60,923 nt of DNA, taken from the NCBI GenBank assembly GCA_003507655.1, contig DNUZ01000011.1, positions 47,831-108,753 on the forward strand, in the 5' to 3' direction. The notes under the pieces were generated by a model. It searched no databases, was not told the DNA's origin, and worked only from the letters and a program-made list of their open reading frames with translations. Made by a program: the position numbers and the translations under genes. Shown in pieces: positions 44,705 to 54,267 of this stretch. How positions within the stretch are numbered: the stretch's first letter is position 1; the number at the start of each line of letters is the position of its first letter. The DNA is from Lachnospiraceae bacterium. Lineage in GTDB: Bacteria > Bacillota > Clostridia > Lachnospirales > Lachnospiraceae.

Positions 44705-45640
44705 TTAGCACAAAATCCGCAGTTTTCCCTTTTCCGCCTCAAACCGGATATCCGTGCGATAACCACAGAATTCCCCATCGGAATGCACGACTAACGGTGT
44801 ATCGGAATGGATACGGACACTCTTTGTATCCTTTAACCGCAGCCCCTGAATTTTTTTATGTTTTTTCAATAGAAGTCTGAGCAACATCCGCGGCATTTTT
44901 TTCTTCGGTATGTCCTCTACAAATATGACCGATAACAACCCGTCATCATTTTTTGCATCCGGTGCCATCGGAACACCACCACCTTCATAAGGCTGGTTCA
45001 TAGCAGCTGCAAAGACCATATCCTTTAACTCGTAGCTTTCTCCGCCTTCAAATTCTATGTAAGCATCCTGTACCTGCAAAGCCCGCATACTCTTTACGGT
45101 CAATATCAGATAGACTAATTTTCCAAGTCCGATACGGTTTAAAAACGTCTTTAACTTTGCATGAAGTGCCAGCTCACAGACTAAGGCATCAAAACCGATC
45201 CCTGCACTGATCGCATACAGACGGCTCTGCCGTATGCCTCTGTCATCCGCCCATGACACTCTTCCTAAATCCATATACCGTGCCTGTTCTGCTTCTAAGA
45301 TTCTCTGCAACGCCTCTAACGGATCTTTTGCACTGATCCCAAGTCCTCTTCCTAAGTCATTTCCGGAACCGGATGGGATATAGCCAAACGTGACTTTTTC
45401 AAAATGCTCCATACCGTTGATGACTTCATTTGCCGTGCCATCCCCTCCAACGACAATAAGACGGATATCTTTATCCGCCTTATTACATATCATTTTTGCC
45501 AGTCTGGTTGCATGTCCCGGGTATTCTGAAACATATGCCTTATAGGCAACCTCCCTTTGATCTAACTCCAATTTCAGCTGATGCCATGTCTTGGCTGCTT
45601 TCCCCGTACGGGAGGTCAGATTTACAATAAAATAATACAT
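44705..45640 (-). CDS. Diacylglycerol kinase-family lipid kinase
   Basis: A DagK/YegS-type kinase: VGGDGTANEVINGM, FGYIPSGSGNDLGRGLGI and VHSDGEFCGY are the family motifs. Substrate is diacylglycerol or a related lipid. Length 311 is usual. It follows malQ by 14 bases and may be the end of that operon. Confidence 0.93.
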   Translation of the reverse strand: MYYFIVNLTSRTGKAAKTWHQLKLELDQREVAYKAYVSEYPGHATRLAKMICNKADKDIRLIVVGGDGTANEVINGMEHFEKVTFGYIPSGSGNDLGRGLGISAKDPLEALQRILEAEQARYMDLGRVSWADDRGIRQSRLYAISAGIGFDALVCELALHAKLKTFLNRIGLGKLVYLILTVKSMRALQVQDAYIEFEGGESYELKDMVFAAAMNQPYEGGGVPMAPDAKNDDGLLSVIFVEDIPKKKMPRMLLRLLLKKHKKIQGLRLKDTKSVRIHSDTPLVVHSDGEFCGYRTDIRFEAEKGKLRILC

Positions 45641-45654
45641 TATATTTGTCTTCC

Positions 45655-47136
45655 TTATCTTCTAAGACGTCCATATAACTCCGTCTTATGATGTAATTTA
45701 TTTGCGAGCGGAGCATTGATCTGTCCCGGAAGTGCTCTCCACGTCCAGTTGCCCCCTAACGTAGACGGTACATTCATTCTGGCACTGCTTCCAAGACCTA
45801 TCAGATCCTGCATCGTGACCACAGCAAGATTTGCCGAACTCATCCATGCTCCACACATCATACCCCAATTATAACCCTCTTCTTTTGTCATCCGCAAGTA
45901 TTCTTTTGCTTTTTTTACACTGTTCTTTGGTGCCTGCTTCATCCAGCCTAAGATCGTATCATTATCATGCGTTCCTGTATACACTACACAATGCTTGTCA
46001 TAATTGTGCGGCATATAATCGCTGTCATCCCTTGAATCAAAGGCAAACTGTACGACTTTCATGCCCGGATAACCGGAATCTGCCACAAGCTGTAATACCG
46101 AAGGAGTCAAAAATCCCAAATCCTCAACGATAATATCCGGTTTTCCCAATTTTTCTTCCACCGCACGGAACAGTTCCATTCCCGGACCGTTTCTCCACAC
46201 ACCGTTTCTTGCCGTGGTATCTTTGCCCGGAATTGCATAATAGGAGTCAAATCCGCGGAAATGGTCAATTCTTATCACATCATAAAGCGTGGACATCTTA
46301 CGAAGACGCATCGTCCACCAGCTGTAACCGTCCTCCCGCATCACATCCCAGCGAAACAGCGGATTTCCCCACAACTGTCCGTCTGCTGAAAATGCATCCG
46401 GTGGGCAGCCTGCCACATCGATCGGCTCTAAATTCTCATCTAAATAAAATTGTGACGGATTCGTCCAGACATCCACACTGTCACCTGCTACATAGATCGG
46501 AACATCTCCAATAATACGGATTCCCCGCTCATTCGCATAATTTTTCAACTCACACCACTGCTCAAAGAAAAGATACTGTAACATTTTCCAAAAATCAATC
46601 TCATCTGCATAAGTATCCTTCGCCTTAGCAATCGCTTCTGCCTCCCGAAATTTCAGCGGGCGTTCCCATTCAGACCACTGTGCTCCGTTATGCGCTTCCT
46701 TCAATGCCATAAACAGTGCAAAATCATCTAACCAGTCTGCTTCTTTTTCACAGAACTGCCAATACTCCTGTGGCACATTTTCAAAAAAACGCACCTTTGC
46801 TTTTCTCAATAAGTCATAACGGTTTTCATAAAGAAGCGCATAGTCCACGGTATCGTCTTTTACATTCCACTGATAGGATCTGCACTCACTCTTTTTTAAG
46901 AGCTTCTTAGTACACAGAATATCTAAATCGATAAAGTAAGGGTTTCCGGCAAATCCGGAAGGTGACTGGTATGGAGAATCTCCATAACTGGTCGGACAGA
47001 TTGGAAGCATCTGCCAATAAGTCTGTCCCGCCTTTTCTAAAAAATCCACAAACTGCTTTGCCTGCTTTCCCATTGTTCCAATCCCATATGGGGATGGAAG
47101 GGAGGACATATGCATTAATACACCACTACTTCTCAT
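45655..47136 (-). CDS. malQ: 4-alpha-glucanotransferase
   Basis: A GH77 amylomaltase: SSLPSPYGIGTMGKQAKQFVDFL, RIIGDVPIYVAGDSVDVWTNPSQF, IRIDHFRGFDSYYAIPG, DIIVEDLGFL and YTGTHDNDTILGW are visible, including catalytic Asp and Glu. It moves glucan units between maltodextrins, which fits the ABC sugar importer upstream. Its start overlaps the regulator stop by 4 bases. Confidence 0.97.
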   Translation of the reverse strand: MRSSGVLMHMSSLPSPYGIGTMGKQAKQFVDFLEKAGQTYWQMLPICPTSYGDSPYQSPSGFAGNPYFIDLDILCTKKLLKKSECRSYQWNVKDDTVDYALLYENRYDLLRKAKVRFFENVPQEYWQFCEKEADWLDDFALFMALKEAHNGAQWSEWERPLKFREAEAIAKAKDTYADEIDFWKMLQYLFFEQWCELKNYANERGIRIIGDVPIYVAGDSVDVWTNPSQFYLDENLEPIDVAGCPPDAFSADGQLWGNPLFRWDVMREDGYSWWTMRLRKMSTLYDVIRIDHFRGFDSYYAIPGKDTTARNGVWRNGPGMELFRAVEEKLGKPDIIVEDLGFLTPSVLQLVADSGYPGMKVVQFAFDSRDDSDYMPHNYDKHCVVYTGTHDNDTILGWMKQAPKNSVKKAKEYLRMTKEEGYNWGMMCGAWMSSANLAVVTMQDLIGLGSSARMNVPSTLGGNWTWRALPGQINAPLANKLHHKTELYGRLRR

Positions 47137-48155
47137 CCTTCTCCTCCGCTCGTTAGTTTTTTAACACTTTCACCTGTGATCAGATCCACATTGACGGTCT
47201 CGTGGATACTGCCCGCCTGGAAATCAATAAAGTTGAACAATATCTCAACTCCCCGGATTGCTAACTCTCTTGCCGGCTGTTTGATCGTTGTCAGCTTCGG
47301 ATTGTAGTAATCTGCTAACTCAATCCCATCAAATCCGATGACCGAAATATCCTCCGGTACATTGAACCCTTTATCCTTTAATGCCCGGATTGCTCCGATC
47401 GCAGTCACATCCGCCATTGCAAAGATTGCCGTAATATCCGGCGCTTTTTCTAACAACCGCACCATGGCACGATATGCACTGTCAAAAGAAAACCGGCAAT
47501 TCTCATAATACTTCTCTTTGTCAAACTCCAGCCCATGTTTCTTAAAACTTTCAAGACAGCCTAAATACCGTTGCTGGCTCGTATGGGAAAGCGTGATATC
47601 ACCGCCAAGAATCCCGATGTTTTTATGCTTATTCTCTAACAGGTAATCCATTGCCTGCTTCGCTGCTGCGATATCATCTACCGATACACTCGAAAGATTC
47701 TCAAACGGAAGTTCTTTTCCACAGTTTGTGATCAGGACTCCCGGCACTTCGATCTGTTCATATTTTTCTTTAAAGTTCGACGGATTTCCCCCTAAAAACA
47801 GGATTCCCATCGGTTTTCGTTCTCTGCATAAGATCAGTGCCTGCTCTACCTCATTTTTATCCTCGTCCATGTAACAGACCTCTGCAGAGTACTTAGTCTC
47901 TTCTAACATTTTTTGTACTTCTTCCACGATATTGGCAAAAAGCATATTCGACGTACCTTTTACCAATACCGCAATATTTTTACTCGTACTCTGCTTCAAA
48001 TGCTTTGCGTTATTGTTCGGTATAAAATTATAAGCCGCTACGATCTCACTGATCCTTTTTTTCGCTTCCGGACTGACATCCCTTCTGTTATTGAGTACTC
48101 TCGATACCGTACTTACGGAATAGCCCGATTCTTTTGCAATATCTTTTATGGTCAA
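47133..48155 (-). CDS. LacI-family transcriptional regulator
   Basis: Helix-turn-helix TIKDIAKESGYSVSTVSRVLNN at the start, then a periplasmic-binding-like effector domain. It is the fourth gene of the maltodextrin operon and likely binds the two AACGTT operators at 51328-51362, controlling its own transport genes. The sugar effector is inferred (maltose or maltodextrin). Confidence 0.95.
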   Translation of the reverse strand: MTIKDIAKESGYSVSTVSRVLNNRRDVSPEAKKRISEIVAAYNFIPNNNAKHLKQSTSKNIAVLVKGTSNMLFANIVEEVQKMLEETKYSAEVCYMDEDKNEVEQALILCRERKPMGILFLGGNPSNFKEKYEQIEVPGVLITNCGKELPFENLSSVSVDDIAAAKQAMDYLLENKHKNIGILGGDITLSHTSQQRYLGCLESFKKHGLEFDKEKYYENCRFSFDSAYRAMVRLLEKAPDITAIFAMADVTAIGAIRALKDKGFNVPEDISVIGFDGIELADYYNPKLTTIKQPARELAIRGVEILFNFIDFQAGSIHETVNVDLITGESVKKLTSGGEG

Positions 48156-48175
48156 TTTCTTCCCACCAATCTCTT

Positions 48176-49012
48176 TTATCCTTTTACAGCACCTGCTACT
48201 ACACCTTCAATGATATATTTCTGGCATGCCATATAGAATATGACAATCGGAACAATGGAAAGTACCAGCATTGCCATTAATGCTCCAAGGTCTTTATTAC
48301 CATTGGTTCCCACAAGCATCTGTATTACAACCGGAATCGTCTTATATCTGGTACTGATCCCGATGACCAGATAAGGGAGCAGAAAGTCATTCCAGATCCA
48401 CATTACATTTAAGATTGCAACGGTGATCGCCGTAGGTTTTAAAATCGGAAATACCACCCTGAAATATGTCTGCAGCGGATTGCATCCATCGATCATTGCC
48501 GCCTCTTCGATTTCAAGCGGAATGCTTTTTACAAATCCCGAAAACATAAATACGGATAGTCCTGCTCCAAATCCCAAATATAGGATACACATTCCAAGCG
48601 GATTTCTCAAGTGGAATTTATCTGCTAAGTCTACCATCGTAAACATTACCATCTGGAATGGAACCACCATGGAGAATACAAACAGATAATAGAGCACGGA
48701 TGTGGTCTTACCTTTTACTCTTGTCACATAGTAAGCTGTCATCGATGTAAAAAAGATGATCAGTACCACGGAAACGATCGTTATGAAAAAGGACCATCCT
48801 GCTGCTTCGATCAGTCCTGTCTGCTCTAAACCGTTGGTATAGTTCGTCAGTCCTGCAAACAATTCGCCCTTTGGCAGTTCAAACGGCTGTTTGCTGATGT
48901 AAAATTTTCCTTTAAAAGAATTCAGTACAATAAAGTACAGCGGATATAGGACAACAACGGTCAGTATACATAAGATCACATAGATGAAAATGTTCGCTTT
49001 TTTCTTTCCCAT
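48176..49012 (-). CDS. ABC sugar permease, MalG type
   Basis: Six membrane segments and the ABC coupling loop EEAAMIDGCNPLQTYFRVVFPILKP, typical of carbohydrate permeases. Length 278. It shares its transport complex with the MalF-type gene directly upstream. No ATPase lies nearby, so a shared MsmK-type ATPase from elsewhere is likely. Confidence 0.94.
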   Translation of the reverse strand: MGKKKANIFIYVILCILTVVVLYPLYFIVLNSFKGKFYISKQPFELPKGELFAGLTNYTNGLEQTGLIEAAGWSFFITIVSVVLIIFFTSMTAYYVTRVKGKTTSVLYYLFVFSMVVPFQMVMFTMVDLADKFHLRNPLGMCILYLGFGAGLSVFMFSGFVKSIPLEIEEAAMIDGCNPLQTYFRVVFPILKPTAITVAILNVMWIWNDFLLPYLVIGISTRYKTIPVVIQMLVGTNGNKDLGALMAMLVLSIVPIVIFYMACQKYIIEGVVAGAVKG

Positions 49013-49854
49013 TACTGCTCTACCTCCTTCTTTCTGGTTGCATATAACTGGATCACGGAAATTGCCGTTACGATGATAAAGAACAGTACTGCCTTCGCCT
49101 GACCGACACCTTCCTGACCGACCTTACCATAGAAAGTCTGATAAATATTTAACGCAAGCATCTCTGTCTTATGAAGTGGAGCACCTGCCGTTAACGATAA
49201 GTTCTGGTCAAATAATTTGAAACTGTTTGACAGCGTCAGGAAAATACAGATCGTGATCGATGGCATGACCATCGGTATCTTAACCTTAAAGAGCGTCTGC
49301 ATATGAGTTGCTCCATCAATCTCTGCCGCCTCGATCAGCTCTGTCGGGATATTCTGAAGTCCTGCAATATAAATGATCATCATATAGCCGATCAGCTGCC
49401 AGTTCATCAAAATGATCAATCCGACAAATCCATATTTAAACTGTGATACGATCGTTGTTCCGTATTTAAACAATACGGCATTGATCATCTGCTGCCATGT
49501 ATATCCAAGAACGATACCACCAATTAAGTTCGGAAGGAAGAACACCGTCCTGAAAAAGTTGGTACCTCTTAATTTTCTAGTTAATAACAATGCAATGCAA
49601 AATGCAAATACATTCACGGTAATTACGGAGATTACGGTAAACGCTGCCGTTACCCAAAATGAATAAGTAAAATCCTGTGAGGTCAATGCTGCCTTATAGT
49701 TCTCTAAGCCTACCCAGTGTGCGTTTCCCACTGTGGTAAACTTACAGAAAGAAAGATATACCCCTTCGATAAACGGGATAATAAATGCAAAAGCAAATGC
49801 TATCAGCGTCGGAACCACAAAGATTGGAAAATATCTTTTTAACGTCTTTTGCAT
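49012..49854 (-). CDS. ABC sugar permease, MalF type
   Basis: Six membrane segments, with the coupling loop IEAAEIDGATHMQTLFKVKIPMVMP. I chose MQKTLKRYFPIF because AAAAAGGAGT precedes it; the longer frame to 49902 lacks a site. It overlaps the MalG-type gene by 1 base. Confidence 0.94.
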   Translation of the reverse strand: MQKTLKRYFPIFVVPTLIAFAFAFIIPFIEGVYLSFCKFTTVGNAHWVGLENYKAALTSQDFTYSFWVTAAFTVISVITVNVFAFCIALLLTRKLRGTNFFRTVFFLPNLIGGIVLGYTWQQMINAVLFKYGTTIVSQFKYGFVGLIILMNWQLIGYMMIIYIAGLQNIPTELIEAAEIDGATHMQTLFKVKIPMVMPSITICIFLTLSNSFKLFDQNLSLTAGAPLHKTEMLALNIYQTFYGKVGQEGVGQAKAVLFFIIVTAISVIQLYATRKKEVEQ

Positions 49855-49931
49855 AATATACTCCTTTTTTAAAATTGCTCCGCAGCCAGGGCTGCGAAGC
49901 AATTAATGAAACCTGTTCCTGTCACGGATGA

Positions 49932-51293
49932 TTAGTTAGCGCCTTTCTCGGATGCCCACTCATCTACGACCTGTTTTTCCACTTTATCAAAACTCATGTT
50001 TCCATTTGCATACTCTAACAATGCTGCACCAAAGTCATCTTTGAATGTCTGGCTTGGGAAGGTTGTGAAGTTCCAGGATACGCTGGTCTTTCCGCTTTCC
50101 ATCCATTTGTACATTTCAGCTGCAAGCGGGTCAGAGGATCTCTCGTCTTCGCCAAAAGTTGTAAATGGAGCTGCATTTCCAAGTCCGCCGTCATCTGTGG
50201 ATTTGTACATATATGCTTTTCCTTCAGAATCTGTTGTCAGCCATGTTAAGAAGTCTTTTGTTGCCTGAATGTCTTCTTTGGATGCCTGGCTGTTGATGCA
50301 CCAGAAGTTCTCTGTACCTGTACATAAGCCTTCGTTTTCATCATCTACACCAAAGTAGATCGGCATAAATTTGATGTCTTCTGCTTTTACGGTATTTCCA
50401 TCAACTTCTGAGATCTGGCTCCATGCCCAGTTACCATTCTGTACCATTGCACACTGTCCTAATGCAAACTCTGCCATAGAAGTAGCAACGTCAACAGAAC
50501 CTAACAGACCTTTTTCAGATACGGAATTGTCCATGTACAGATCTAAAATGTTCTTGTAGTTCTCTGCATATTTGAACTCGATCTTATCCATATCGGATAC
50601 TTTGTTATCTTTGTATTCATAGTAAATCGGAAGGTTTGCAAGATGTGTCTGCCATCTCCAGTCCTCACCCGGTTTTAAAGAGGTAGAAGCAAATACGCCA
50701 TCGATTCCTAAATCTTTCTTCTTAGCGGTCATATCTTCTACTACTTCTTTTAATTTGTCATAGCTGTTAATTTCATCCATGCTCTTTACAACAGCGCCGT
50801 CCAGTGCAAAATATTTTTCCATGATCGCATTGTTGTAAATGATACCATAGGTCTCTACTGTGTAAGGGATACCATATGCTTTTCCGTCCTCACCCTTTAC
50901 TGCTAATGACTGGTCTGTCAGATTCTTGTATAAATCTGTATCGGTCAGATCCAGACAATAGTCTTTCCAGGATTCATAACCAATCGGTCCGTTGATCTGG
51001 AATAAGGTAGGAGCATTGCTTCCTGCAATCTCGGATTTCAATGTTGTCTCATACTGGTTACTTGCTGCTGTTACAACTTTTACTTCCACCCCGGTCTTTT
51101 TTGTGTAAGCCTTTGCGATCTTCTGCCACTGTTTATCTACTTCCGGTTTGAAGTTTAAGTAATAAACAGAACCCTTGGAATCGTCTTTCTTTGCTTCATC
51201 TTTCGATGAATCCTTGCCAGAACTTCCACATCCGGCGAACATTGCTGCTGCCATGGAAAGAACTAACATCAATGACACCACTTTTTTCTTCAT
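49932..51293 (-). CDS. ABC sugar-binding lipoprotein
   Basis: Signal peptide and lipobox MFAGCGSSG, then a family 1 solute-binding fold with KAYTKKTGVEVKVVTAAS and FQINGPIGYESWKDY. It is the first gene of the operon, behind a sigma-A promoter and operators. The sugar is inferred from malQ. Confidence 0.95.
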   Translation of the reverse strand: MKKKVVSLMLVLSMAAAMFAGCGSSGKDSSKDEAKKDDSKGSVYYLNFKPEVDKQWQKIAKAYTKKTGVEVKVVTAASNQYETTLKSEIAGSNAPTLFQINGPIGYESWKDYCLDLTDTDLYKNLTDQSLAVKGEDGKAYGIPYTVETYGIIYNNAIMEKYFALDGAVVKSMDEINSYDKLKEVVEDMTAKKKDLGIDGVFASTSLKPGEDWRWQTHLANLPIYYEYKDNKVSDMDKIEFKYAENYKNILDLYMDNSVSEKGLLGSVDVATSMAEFALGQCAMVQNGNWAWSQISEVDGNTVKAEDIKFMPIYFGVDDENEGLCTGTENFWCINSQASKEDIQATKDFLTWLTTDSEGKAYMYKSTDDGGLGNAAPFTTFGEDERSSDPLAAEMYKWMESGKTSVSWNFTTFPSQTFKDDFGAALLEYANGNMSFDKVEKQVVDEWASEKGAN

Positions 51294-51327
51294 TTTACAT
51301 CCTCCTATTATAATAAAAATAACCTCC

Positions 51328-51337
51328 GAAACGTTTC
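51328..51337. promoter_or_regulatory. LacI-type operator 1
   Basis: The palindrome GAAACGTTTC with AACGTT core at 51330-51335. It lies between the promoter and the first ABC gene, where a bound LacI-family protein would block transcription. Confidence 0.75.
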
Positions 51338-51349
51338 CGACAACATTTT

Positions 51350-51362
51350 CGGTAACGTTTTC
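51350..51362. promoter_or_regulatory. LacI-type operator 2
   Basis: A second, imperfect palindrome with the same AACGTT core (51354-51359), 24 bases from the first, just after the predicted transcription start. Confidence 0.65.
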
Positions 51363-51375
51363 ATGTGATGGTTAA

Positions 51376-51404
51376 AGTATAGACTCTTTTTTTTGATTAT
51401 GCAA
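51376..51404 (-). promoter_or_regulatory. Promoter of the maltodextrin operon
   Basis: TTGCAT (51399-51404) and TATACT (51376-51381) with a 17-base spacer. Confidence 0.8.
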
Positions 51405-51492
51405 TATGTTTTTTGCATTTTTGCTAAAATGGATATATTTTCCCTTGCTCTTTTATGCGTTTTGCACAAATACCATACCATTTTTTCTTCTC

Positions 51493-51521
51493 TTGTTTTA
51501 TTCTATCTAAAATGTTAAAAT
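51493..51521 (+). promoter_or_regulatory. Promoter of the CLC gene
   Basis: TTGTTT (51493-51498) and TAAAAT (51516-51521) with a 17-base spacer. The leader before the ATG at 51542 is only about 15 bases long. Confidence 0.5.
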
Positions 51522-51541
51522 TTATACCGAGGTTAAAAATT

Positions 51542-52804
51542 ATGAACGACGTTATCAAACATAAGATAAAACACAATACGCAGCGCTTTATTACTTCCAT
51601 GAAATGGATTGTCTTTTCGATCTTATCGGGTCTTGTCATCGGCGGTATCGGCTCTGCTTTTTACGGCTGTATCAAAATGGTCACGGAATTGCGTATGGAA
51701 CATCTGTGGCTGCTCTATCTTCTGCCACTTGGCGGAATTGTCATTGTCGGTCTGTACCGGCTGTTAAAAGATGAGAATGATACCGGAACTAATCTGGTCC
51801 TCTCTGCTATCCACTCGAATGAAGAGATTCCGCTTCGCATGGCACCTTTGATCTTTATTTCCACAGTGATCACCCATTTATTCGGAGGTTCTGCAGGACG
51901 TGAAGGAGCTGCTTTACAGATCGGAGGCAGTATCGGCGGTGCGCTTGGGAGACTTTTCCGTTTTAATGAAAAGGATAAACACATTATGATCATGTGCGGC
52001 ATGTCTGCGGCTTTTACCGCTCTGTTTGGAACACCAATGGCTGCGGCTGTTTTTTCTATTGAAGTGGTCAGTGTCGGCATTATGCACTACTCTGCTCTGG
52101 TCCCATGTGTTATCTCTGCTTTGGTAGCAAAGGGAACGGCTTCTTATTTTGGCATTGAAGCTGAGACTTTTCTTTTAGAGCATCTGCCTGCCTTTTCTTT
52201 AAAAAATGCCGTGTTGACGGCTCTGCTTGCAATCCTTGGAGCCTTAGTCAGCATCCTGTTTTGTATTGTGCTGCACCAGACCGACCATTTATATAAGAAA
52301 TTCTTTCCGAACCGGTATGTGCGGATCGTGACCGGCGGCTGTATTGTCATCGCACTGACACTGCTCTGTGGCAACAGGGATTACAACGGTTCCGGCGTGG
52401 CAATCATTGAACACTGCATGAATGGAGAAGCTGTCGTGCCCTGGGCTTTTTTATTAAAAATCATCTTTACCGCGGCAACTCTTGGTGCCGGCTATAAAGG
52501 CGGTGAAATTGTGCCATCATTTTTTATCGGTGCAACGTTTGGATACACCTTTGGCAATCTGATCGGTTTTTCGCCTTCGTTATGCACGGCGGTCGGGATG
52601 CTTTCGGTATTCTGCGGTGTCACGAACTGCCCGATCACCTCATTACTGATCAGTTTTGAACTGTTTGGTTATGCAGGAATGCCGTTTTTCCTGCTTTCCA
52701 CTGCATTAAGCTATATGCTCTCCGGCTATTACGGTCTGTATTTAAGCCAGAAGATCATTTATTCGAAATATAAAACGGAGTATATTAACAGAAAGACACA
52801 TTAG
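51542..52804 (+). CDS. CLC-family anion transporter
   Basis: A two-fold CLC protein with the gating glutamate in GGSAGREGAALQIGGSIGG and a later GGEIVPSFFIGATFG. The first selectivity loop reads TGTNLVL in place of the GSGIP loop of chloride-type CLCs. This and the RMAPLIF segment recall the CLC-F fluoride antiporters, but I am unsure and no fluoride riboswitch is seen. I chose MNDVIKHK; GAGG precedes it. Confidence 0.88.
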   Translation: MNDVIKHKIKHNTQRFITSMKWIVFSILSGLVIGGIGSAFYGCIKMVTELRMEHLWLLYLLPLGGIVIVGLYRLLKDENDTGTNLVLSAIHSNEEIPLRMAPLIFISTVITHLFGGSAGREGAALQIGGSIGGALGRLFRFNEKDKHIMIMCGMSAAFTALFGTPMAAAVFSIEVVSVGIMHYSALVPCVISALVAKGTASYFGIEAETFLLEHLPAFSLKNAVLTALLAILGALVSILFCIVLHQTDHLYKKFFPNRYVRIVTGGCIVIALTLLCGNRDYNGSGVAIIEHCMNGEAVVPWAFLLKIIFTAATLGAGYKGGEIVPSFFIGATFGYTFGNLIGFSPSLCTAVGMLSVFCGVTNCPITSLLISFELFGYAGMPFFLLSTALSYMLSGYYGLYLSQKIIYSKYKTEYINRKTH

Positions 52805-52846
52805 AAATCTATGAAAATAATTTATATTACAGAAAGGAGACCTCCC

Positions 52847-53026
52847 ATGTCTACATTACCAAAAGACCCTGTCATGCTTTTAAGTTTTACCAATATGAAA
52901 CTTCGCGATGAATGCCCAAACCTCACTGTTTTTTGTGAAAGATATGAAATTTCCTGCAAAGAACTATGTGAGCGTCTTGCAGGAATTGATTATCACTATC
53001 AGGAACCAATTAACCAGTTTAAATAA
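52847..53026 (+). CDS. DUF4250 domain protein
   Basis: A 59-residue protein beginning STLPKDPVMLLSFTNMKLRDE, which is the DUF4250 start. AGAAAGGAGA precedes the ATG; an earlier start at 52811 is weaker. Function unknown. It converges on the patatin gene with no gap. Confidence 0.85.
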   Translation: MSTLPKDPVMLLSFTNMKLRDECPNLTVFCERYEISCKELCERLAGIDYHYQEPINQFK

Positions 53027-53863
53027 TTATTTTACAAAATCCGGTATTTTTTTTGCATCCCGATAGCCTTTATGGTACATCTTGTCCAATGCACTTTTGT
53101 CTTTGGTCAGTGTTTCCATTCCACAGCAGTCATCCGGTGCTAAGATCAGCACTTTCCCCTGCTTCTGGTATTTCTTTGCCAGTCGTACCTGATCATTGTA
53201 CGTCTTATAGCGACGTGCTAAATCTTCTCCTGATTTCGGATATTTTCGCTTTAATACCCTTGCAGGAAACGCATCTTTTTTCGCAACACGGATCGTATCG
53301 ATCGGCTTTGTCAGAATGACCACCACCTTGTCGCATCCGTCATCCAATGCCTTTTGTACCGGAATCGGGTCGGAAAGCCCGCCGTCATAATATGGCACGC
53401 CTTTGATCCGATACGGCTTGCAGACAAGCGGGATACAGCAGGATGCTTTCATGATACTGTAATTATCCTGACACATATCGGTTTTATCAAAGTATACCGG
53501 TTTTCCGGTTACTGCATTCGTTGCAACCACACGCAGCTCTACGTCAGATTCTTCTATTTTTTTATAATCTAACGGATTCTCTCCACCTGTATTTGAAAGT
53601 TCCCCATAAATGTAATCCATATTGATATAAGAGCCTTTTTGAAAAAGATTCTTCACACTCATGTATTCTTTGCGGAATGAATAATCTGTATAAAACTGAT
53701 AATTTCTCCCTTTCTGACCTGCAATATAGGAGCAGACATTCGCACTTCCTGCTGATACGCCGATACAGTAATCAAAATGGATTCCCTGTTCCATACAGTA
53801 ATCAAAGATCCCTGCTCCGTATATTCCGCGAAGTCCACCGCCTACATCTACTATTCCTGTCAT
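53027..53863 (-). CDS. Patatin-like phospholipase
   Basis: A Ser-Asp lipid acyl hydrolase. The oxyanion loop GGGLRGIYGAG, nucleophile GVSAGSAN and the catalytic DGGLSDPIPV motif are present. Length 278. It belongs to the YlbK/RssA-type group; no signal peptide is seen. Substrate not known. Confidence 0.94.
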   Translation of the reverse strand: MTGIVDVGGGLRGIYGAGIFDYCMEQGIHFDYCIGVSAGSANVCSYIAGQKGRNYQFYTDYSFRKEYMSVKNLFQKGSYINMDYIYGELSNTGGENPLDYKKIEESDVELRVVATNAVTGKPVYFDKTDMCQDNYSIMKASCCIPLVCKPYRIKGVPYYDGGLSDPIPVQKALDDGCDKVVVILTKPIDTIRVAKKDAFPARVLKRKYPKSGEDLARRYKTYNDQVRLAKKYQKQGKVLILAPDDCCGMETLTKDKSALDKMYHKGYRDAKKIPDFVK

Positions 53864-53901
53864 TGCTATCCCTTCTTATCTCTTATTTTGTTTTTCCAAA
53901 A

Positions 53902-54267
53902 CTAAAAATCTGTAATCCCCTGCTCTTTTACTAAGTTTACCCATACTACGGTCTTTTGATAGCATTTTTCTAAATCAGAGATTTCTTCCTCGCGTGGCAG
54001 TTTTCCCATCCGCAGTCCCTCAACTACCCCGGAAACTGCATCCTGCATCCGCCAGAGTGACAGGTTCGCACAGACTCCTTTGAGCGTATGTGCATAATGA
54101 AATGCCTGCTCTGTGTCTTTTTCCCGTATTGCTTTTATCATTTCTTCGTAGTTTGGATCCTCTAAAAAACGGATCACATATCGCTCGCACATTTCCCGCT
54201 TTCCAAAAAAGCGTTCTCTTGCCGATACAATATCAAAGCCTTTCTCATAATATGCTTTATCTGTCAT
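53902..54267 (-). CDS. Histidine phosphotransfer (HPt) protein
   Basis: A small helical protein with the phospho-accepting motif HYAHTLKGVCANLSLWRM. It overlaps the end of the hybrid kinase by 11 bases and most likely accepts a phosphate from its receiver domains and passes it on. Confidence 0.92.
   Translation of the reverse strand: MTDKAYYEKGFDIVSARERFFGKREMCERYVIRFLEDPNYEEMIKAIREKDTEQAFHYAHTLKGVCANLSLWRMQDAVSGVVEGLRMGKLPREEEISDLEKCYQKTVVWVNLVKEQGITDF

Noticed and set aside
51405..51541. Fluoride riboswitch before the CLC gene
   Set aside because: No GGNGAUGG-type pseudoknot pattern could be found in the short leader.
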